A DNA stretch of 64,000 bases. It comes from Haliotis asinina. Lineage: Eukaryota > Mollusca > Gastropoda > Lepetellida > Haliotidae. The notes below the pieces were generated by a model. It did no database searches. It had not been told where the DNA came from and saw nothing but the letters and a program-made list of their open reading frames with translations. Position 1 is the stretch's first letter, and each line of letters opens with the position of its first letter. Location: contig NC_090295.1 in NCBI RefSeq assembly GCF_037392515.1, positions 19,298,001-19,362,000 on the forward strand, read 5' to 3'. The translations under genes were made by a program, and so were the position numbers. Below are positions 57,393 to 64,000 of the stretch, piece by piece.

Positions 57393-60300
57393 TGTGTCTG
57401 TGTATGTGTATCAACACATCAACCAGCTTTACATATATACAGTCACTGGTCCTTGAGCATTCCAGCAAAGAATGGAACCTACGCGATCGGCCTTGTGTTT
57501 ACCAACAGTAAAAACACATACCAAAGGGAGGCAACCTTAAAGGCGTGTTGCCAAAACACTTTTACCATGATACAAACTGTGACCCATAATAACTATCACT
57601 CAAAACTCAAAACATTGTGAACCAAAAATCACTTAATCAATAACATTACAAATTACAGACAATCCAGTTCCATAACAGCATGTGTACGAGAATGTCTGTA
57701 TATGTGTGAGTGGTGTAATAACTGCCCCAGCTATCATAAGGCAAAGAATTTCCACTGAAAGATGCTACCATTACCAAAGGACTCCAGAACCTACCCTTCA
57801 TTATCCTTTATGTACGGCAGCTTAACCTGGCTCCTTGCTACCCTCTCGCTGTCCGTCAGGCTCAGGTTGAATGGCAGGTTTGCTGCAGGATCTGCCTGTA
57901 ATGTTTAGTTTCTTTTCAGACAACATGTTTAGATGAAACAATTATCAATCTAGGATTGAACAAGTAAAGGCGCAAATTGCTAAAATATTGTAGATATTTA
58001 GATATTTACCTTACCTCATGATAATGTCCATATTACCTTTGCTCATCCAATATGATTGGAAAACGTGGTCAATATGTATCCTTGTTCAATGTTATCATGA
58101 ACCAGTAACATGTCGATCTCATCTGCCTGATGAGGGAAGGTAATATCCATATTACCATGAGGTAAGGTAAGAAAAGTAAGGGCTGTCAATCATCTCCATG
58201 ATGACATGTACCTTTGACGGCATGGTTCCCTGGGTAATGCTGCACTGACCCATCCTTGGAGAAACAATGGCTGCACAATAGCAACCTCTTCTAAAAGGCA
58301 TAATTATTTACCAAAAATCCAAAAACAAGTGAGGTGAAATGGTGTTCAAAATCACACTTAAGAATATTTTGCCCATATGACAATGTGAAAGCATGCATAT
58401 GTGTCAGTCACTCCTGGATTCCGTGGTCGCAGAAAACACCTTTACCTTTCCATGCAGAAAAATGTCTGGTCCACGGAAAACATGTTTTCTTGCAGAATCC
58501 ATGCAGAATTTGCCTCTTTTCTGCCACAAAATTTGCTTATTTTAAAAACTGAGTGAAAACAGACTGACAGCCGAAATGAAAAGTAGAGTTAATGTCAAAA
58601 GTAGGATCAGTTAAACATAAAATGAACTGACATATTTACTGTTACAACATTATCAAAATAATCATGATTTTAGATACTTTATTAATAAACAATGTTTTGA
58701 GCATTTTCCAAATAATACAAGATGAACTTGACACTGCAATTACGTTCTCAAAATCTATCATTTTGATAATTGAGATTATTTCAGATTTAGTTTAAATATG
58801 AAATTGTTATTTGCATGAAATAGGAGGTTGTTGTCCCCATCAAAGTTACGAATGAGAAGAAAAAAACAACTTTCAGTGAGTGTTTGATTCTCAAACACAG
58901 AAAAAGGTGTGGGTGCTCTGTGATCAAACTTACTCAAAATGTGATGTGTACTGTTGGCTTTATACCTGTGTTTGAGAATTAAACTATGAAGGTCCGTATA
59001 GTGTTTTTTGTTGTTTTTCCTAAATGTTTTAACCACAAAATGTTTTGCAGAATAATAAAAAATAGGGTACAGAATTTGCTTAAATTTGCTGGGGAATTCT
59101 TAAAAATTTGCCACAGAATCCAGTAGGGACTGATGTGTGGCTGCTTGTACTTGCCCAGTGAGTGAGTGTAGTTTTAGTCGCACTCAGCTATATAAGTTTG
59201 GTTCTATGGAATACCCCAATCAAACACTTTGTACTGACTCTGAACCAACGAGTATGTGCTTGTTACACTCACTGATCCCGAGCACCAGACTGGGACCATT
59301 AAGTACTATTTTGGGATGACAAGGACGGGGATGGAATCCATGACCTTAACCTAAGCTGTTCGATGGTCATGGGAGGGAACATGGATTGTTGTACCTTCTG
59401 TTTTCATGTTCCCTGGAACCAAAGGGCACATAAACAATCATTGAAGATCCATGAACCCATGGGCCACAAGGAACCAGTAAACAACATATTAATCTTACCA
59501 AACATATTGATATTGATTTTAAACTGTTTGAAACACAGATATTGGATATGATAAGGAACACCAAAACTAGGCAGTTAGCCAATACTAGCTTTTCAGAAGA
59601 CATAGAAACTATCAAGAAAAACAAATTTACATACTTTGATTCCATCGACTTCCATTTGCAAAATATCGGTAATATTCGTATATCAAAGATGGCTTAATTA
59701 TTCGAGTGTCAAATCATTTGGCATTCCAAGCAGGGGACATAGAAAAGGTAACTTGCTTGTAAGCAGTGTACACTGAAAATTATAGAGGAGCACTCAGAAA
59801 ACAATATTAATGTGTGAGGTAAGACAATATTTTTTTGGAATTGTATGCTGACATGTTCACTAGTTTTACACTTTTGAGTTCTGCTATTATAGAGAAAAGG
59901 ATTAAAAGAAGCTTGGTTTGAAAAACTAGACCAATTATGAGGAAATAAAACAATGAGATAAGCTCACAATACCTTCATCTAAAATGATTAACTTCAGAAA
60001 ATTGTGAATCGACTGACAAAAATATTTCTGCACTGATCAGAACATCGATGCTGTGGAACATGACAAAAAACCAGTGTTATGACACCATATATCACTTAAA
60101 TATGTAATCAAAGTTTGACTGTGATGTCATCGTCATAGTATATACTGCTTGACAAGTACTAGATGAGCCATGACCTGACAAATGACCCCAATTTGCATAA
60201 ATGGGAATGACCTCCAGAACATTCCATTTGAAACAAGGGGGAAACAGGTTGTCGTTTAAAATACTGAAAAGTTCAATTTCCTCATACGAATCGTGTCATG

Positions 60301-63300
60301 ATGGTGTTTTGCTGAACTAAATCGCTCTACAAGACACATGTTAAACAGTAGTGGTAATGATTTCACACCACGGTCAGCATGTATTGCACATGCTTATTCG
60401 CCAGTCCGCCTGTAGCAACAAATTGTATTTGTCCAGATTACTTACCCCACCTGCTAGTAACATGTTCACTTCATTGGCTCATCTACTACTTGTCAAGTAG
60501 TAACAACATCATGTCTGCCTATTCAACAACAGCTCCTAAATCTCTAGCAGTGATCAGATAAACACAACAACTCCCTCTACCTGTGACACAGAGTCTGGCA
60601 TCACCATAGTGAAGGTGGGCGCAGCCTCACAAACCTCCTTCAGGAAGAACTTTTCATCTATGTTGAAGTTTTCTATCTGACAAATACAGACAAGATATGT
60701 TACAAACATGAACTCAGGTACACGAAACATAAAAAGCTACTACTATTCAAAATCAGGTTGTATATACACAGTGCCATCTAGAAAGTAGTCAAATGTAACA
60801 CGTTATTTTTGGGATTACACTTTCTCAGTAAAGTAAATTCTAGTACTTTTCATAGGTTGAGTCCCATCCAAGAACTAACAAACGATCTAGAATCTATACA
60901 TAACTGAGAAAATGTAATACCCAATTCATAAGTACAAAGTGGTAAAGCAATACTGTTTATTACTTGCCCATGGAAGATACTGCAGTGTAATATTCTTACA
61001 GTGATATTACACCAGTGTAATACCAAGAGACATATAACATCATCAGTGTATGAAATAGCATCTGCCCCACGGCCTGCTGCTTGCTAGTTACATGACAGAC
61101 TTGCAACTTTATTCCATAGCCAGCCCCATTTTCCATGTGTTTATATTTTTGCCATTGACTACGGGTGATATTTTGAAAATAGTATACAGCTGTGGTAGCC
61201 TGACGTCTGCATGTATAGTTCATGATCAATCAAATTTGTGACTTTCACAGATCAGCCTACCCTTGTATCTATCACTAAACGTGATTGGTCTAGACAATAC
61301 TGTCAGTGACCAAGTTTACACCTTATCTCAGTTTCCTGTTTTTGAAACAGGGATGGTTACAGGTTAACAGGGCCAGCAACATTTTTCAGTTTCAGCCCTG
61401 TTTTTTAAGAGTTTCATTCACTGACACCATAATGGTTTACAGTTCTGACGTCACAATGCTAATACCTCTGTCACAGTTGAGTCGTCACACTGTAGGGCAG
61501 TTTCTATCAAATTATGTTGGACAGTAATAACCAAAATACTCGCTTTCACTCATTTGATGCCAAACCATTCACTCATTTAATAAAAATGGCAAGGGAGGTC
61601 ATTTAGTACTACCTACATATTAGGAGTGACTATTAAGAGAGAAACAACTATTGAAATAGCAATAGTCTATAGCAACATACTATTGTGATAGTGAAGGCCT
61701 ATAGCGACCAACTACTGCAATACTGTTGCAGTACTTTTTCTCCTTGAATTATCTCACTTCATTTCCAACATGAATGCATAGTTTATATAATACCTAATAA
61801 GAAATGTCAAAACCAGATCAAGTAAACAGTTGAAACATAAACTCAATGAAGCTGCAAATCTGCCCTAAACTATTAAAAAATACAAAACAACATAATTGTT
61901 TTAAAAAAATTCAGCAGTTCGCATTCGTGAAAAGAAGACAATTACTAAACTATTGAGAGTCACACATACTACTAAAGCACTGATGGACTATTTGCTATCA
62001 GGACTCAACAACTACAATCCATCAATAGTTTGATGCACTGTTACATCCCTAACCATCATACCACTTTCATGACTTTGCCCGACGCACGCTGGTGGACGAT
62101 GCAACAGGAATGCTGGAAGTCACAAGACTTGCATGGCGACAGTTTGATGATGCTTGTCGCCATATGTTCTATGAGTCCAACAGTTGTGTCGTCATGGAGA
62201 TCACGATGTAACAGACACACGGTCTGGGAGATCTCACCATCTGAACATTATGAAAGAATTGTAGACTAAAAGGAGACAACAAGAAAATGTGTAAAGGTAT
62301 TCTACTTTCACGACAACATCAACACAATAAAAAATATAGATGAGAGTTATGATAAACTTTCTCATACAGTGCAAAACTCAAAACTCCATCTTTTTGTGTT
62401 TCTCTTTTTTATCATTTATGAAAATGTCTTTTCGCACCACTGTCCAGATGAAGAAAAACTCGTACCTTTAATTTTGGCACTCTTGACAGCATGGAGGTTC
62501 TGGCATGTGTAAGGTGGAGGTCGGTTCAAGATGTGCAGGGTCAGCGAGTCTATCACAAGTCCCACACCCTTAATCCCTGGGGAAATAACACCTTCAACAA
62601 TCTTGAGAAATTCCCCATCAGTGGAGGGTGACCCTCCACGCTGCCATCCCAGAGGGTCATCGCTGCAGTCAATAATCTCAACTCTGAAAAATTAAAATGC
62701 CTGCATCATCTCAGGACAATGCATCTGGTAGCAAAAACAATAGAGTTATGTCCCCTGGACTGGCTGATAACGTGGTTTTAAGCAGTAAGTTAAATCACTT
62801 CTGTGAGTGGCATTTAGAACCTGGTATGATGAACAGGAATGATTTTCTTTGGATAGAGTAAATCTGACAATCAACTGAGATCAAGGTTATTGCATAGCTA
62901 CAGGCTACTACCACCTAACTTGATTAGGTCAAAATGATACCGACGAATCATCACAACCTAACTTGGTTGGTTCATGATCAAACATTCATTTCAAAGCAGC
63001 ATGTAAGGCTGAAAAGTGACATAACAATTGTCTCCACAATATTAATATATCATTTTGTTTCTCCATGTGAAGTTTTACAAGAGTTAAGTAATACTTACAG
63101 TGTAGAAACTGCCACAAAGGGAGCTCTGTGTGTTTGTGTGTGTGTATGTGTGTGTGTGTATGTGTGTGTGTGTGTGTGTCTGTGTGGTAAAATATTAACG
63201 AATAAGAAATTTCATCTCAGTTGGCAACTCTGCATCAAGGAAGATGTTTATCCACTAGACCATAGAGGCAGTTCAGAAAGCTTGATACGCCACCCACTTG

Positions 63301-63916
63301 TTTGGGGCGGCAGAATAGTCTGATGGGTTAAAGCATTAACTCATTATGCCAAAGACAAGGGTTCGATTCTCAACATGGCTACAATGGGTAAAGTCCATTT
63401 CTGGTGTCACCGCTGTGATATTGCTGGAATATTGCTAAAAGCGGCGTAAAACTATACTCACTCACAGACCTGTTTACTTAATGGCTACCACAATGAAAGT
63501 GAATTATAGCGGAAGCTGTCTAAACCAGCATTGGGACTTCAGAAATAATGCAGTGACAACACCATGCCAGGTTGTAGAGGTGACACAGTTACCTGCGACT
63601 AGAACTGAACCAGTTTTTCAATCTCATATATATTTTCGCATCACATGGTACTCTCAATTCCTGCACACTTTGACTCAAGTTACTAATTACATGTACAAGT
63701 ATGCCCATACTGAACTAACATTAAATAATCTTTGTCAGCAACTGTGAAGTTTGCTGGACTGTACAGCTGCCAGTTTTGGCAGCTTCCACTGTGTGACTTC
63801 CTAGATGAAACACCATTCACTCATTCAATCCTCACCTCTGCTGAAGGTCTTCTGAAAGGCTATCTCTGAAGTACCTTGATGGCTTTTCATACGTTACTAA
63901 CACAACTTTTTCCAGT
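56084..63916 (-). CDS. ELP5: Elongator complex protein 5 (ELP5), six exons, N-terminus outside window
   Basis: Minus-strand exons: 63836-63916, 62466-62683, 62062-62240, 60581-60676, 57795-57895, 56084-56183. All introns are GT-AG and phases join exactly, giving about 257 residues to the stop; the first N-terminal residues lie beyond 64000. Recognised by VIDSLTLHILNRPPPYTCQN, VCLLHRDLHDDTTVGLIEHM, LPFNLSLTDSERVARSQVKL and the acidic end DDFDEEDPDEDLDI, which corresponds to the DDLDQEDPDDDLDI end of vertebrate ELP5. Known of the family: ELP5 joins ELP4 and ELP6 in a RecA-fold ring of Elongator, needed for wobble-uridine modification of tRNA in the cytoplasm. Introns carry a SINE, a MITE, a palindrome and duplicated segments. 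Confidence 0.95.
56257..56764. repeat. intronic tandem duplication in ELP5
   Basis: A block of about 187 bases (starts caacaaaacagaaaacagtt, ends cagtagggggcgctag) is at 56257-56444 and again at 56579-56764, with a 12-base difference near actgttgcatactg. The piece between, 56452-56580 (from catggtaccctgggtaatgc), has its own near-identical copy at 58221-58350 in the same intron's neighbour. Confidence 0.93.
57331..57410. repeat. (CT)n(GT)n compound microsatellite
   Basis: About 45 bases of CT then about 24 of GT; in the last ELP5 intron. Open frames there are artefacts. Confidence 0.97.
58006..58170. repeat. 165-bp imperfect palindrome in an ELP5 intron
   Basis: Arms 58006-58039 (ttaccttacctcatgataat...) and 58137-58170 are complementary at about 30 of 34 positions. 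The loop is about 97 bases. MITE-like, without coding. Confidence 0.85.
58221..58350. repeat. second copy of the 130-bp segment at 56452-56580
   Basis: Nearly identical from catggttccctgggtaatgc to ggtgaaatggtgttcaa. It lies 50 bases after the palindrome. Confidence 0.93.
59157..59370 (-). mobile_element. possible fourth SINE body type with the shared tail
   Basis: Minus orientation. The tail gtgagtgagtgtagttttag and cgcactcagctatat is clear. The next 150 bases match none of the other bodies. The far end (tggaatccatgaccttaacc) could be a tRNA-like head. Weak. Confidence 0.45.
61938..62051. mobile_element. hAT-like MITE in an ELP5 intron, next to an exon
   Basis: caattactaaactattgaga, ccatcaatagtttgatgcac and tgttacatcccta match the copy at 6709-6833. 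Its right end lies about 10 bases from the splice donor of the exon at 62062-62240. Confidence 0.65.
63127..63183. repeat. (TG)n microsatellite
   Basis: Interrupted TG repeat, about 25 units, in an ELP5 intron. Confidence 0.95.
63306..63466 (+). mobile_element. SINE family B, full length, antisense in an ELP5 intron
   Basis: A-box region aatagtctgatgggttaaag, B box agggttcgattctcaac, body tccatttctggtgtc, tail ttgctggaatattgctaaaa and cggcgtaaaactatactcac. Confidence 0.93.
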
Positions 63917-64000
63917 CTGAAAATGATTAAAAACAAAGAAGATAAACTTAAAACTTAACTCAAAACACCAATGCTAAAATGCAGACTCTGATGGACGTTT

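Noticed and set aside
59363-59645. Open frames on both strands in an ELP5 intron
   Set aside because: No recognisable family, and both strands are open over the same bases. Treated as intron.

Overview
The window reads as nuclear DNA of a gastropod mollusc, most probably an abalone (Haliotis). The reasons are two multi-exon ependymin-related secretory genes of the type known from abalone mantle, an intron-rich ELP5 gene, and dense short interspersed elements (SINEs) whose tails end in (ACTC)n. The species assignment is inference from gene and repeat type, not a database match.

Layout. 1-6.7 kb: the 3' part of a BEL/Pao LTR retrotransposon (gag-like, protease, reverse transcriptase, RNase H, integrase, a polypurine tract and the start of a 3' LTR), with a SINE inserted near its end. 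6.7-18.9 kb: repeat-rich DNA without a host gene. It holds a hAT-like MITE, many SINE copies, a 1.27-kb TTAA-bounded inverted-repeat element, a LINE RNase H remnant, a CA microsatellite between direct repeats, and a 148-bp satellite. 18.9-26.1 kb: ependymin-related gene 1, five coding exons plus a non-coding 3' exon. 26.1-42.8 kb: no host gene recognised. It holds nested SINEs, a Penelope-like element with a hammerhead-like motif, a 1,075-bp tandem array, telomere-like repeats, a LINE tail and a Tc1/mariner remnant. 42.8-51.7 kb: ependymin-related gene 2, a tandem paralogue with the same exon phases; the intron in its 3' UTR carries a 36-bp minisatellite of about 1.3 kb. 51.7-56.1 kb: intergenic, with a second degenerate minisatellite. 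56.1-64.0 kb: ELP5 on the minus strand, six exons, with the N-terminal part beyond the window.

The two ependymin-related genes are head-to-tail duplicates. They share a CACGTG/GATAAAAG promoter block with the same 21-base spacing, identical intron phases and a 3'-UTR intron, and differ at roughly 45% of residues. They should act as secreted glycoproteins. ELP5 is an unrelated housekeeping gene, a subunit of the Elongator tRNA-modification complex. No bacterial-type operon, CRISPR or rRNA gene is present, and no convincing functional tRNA gene.
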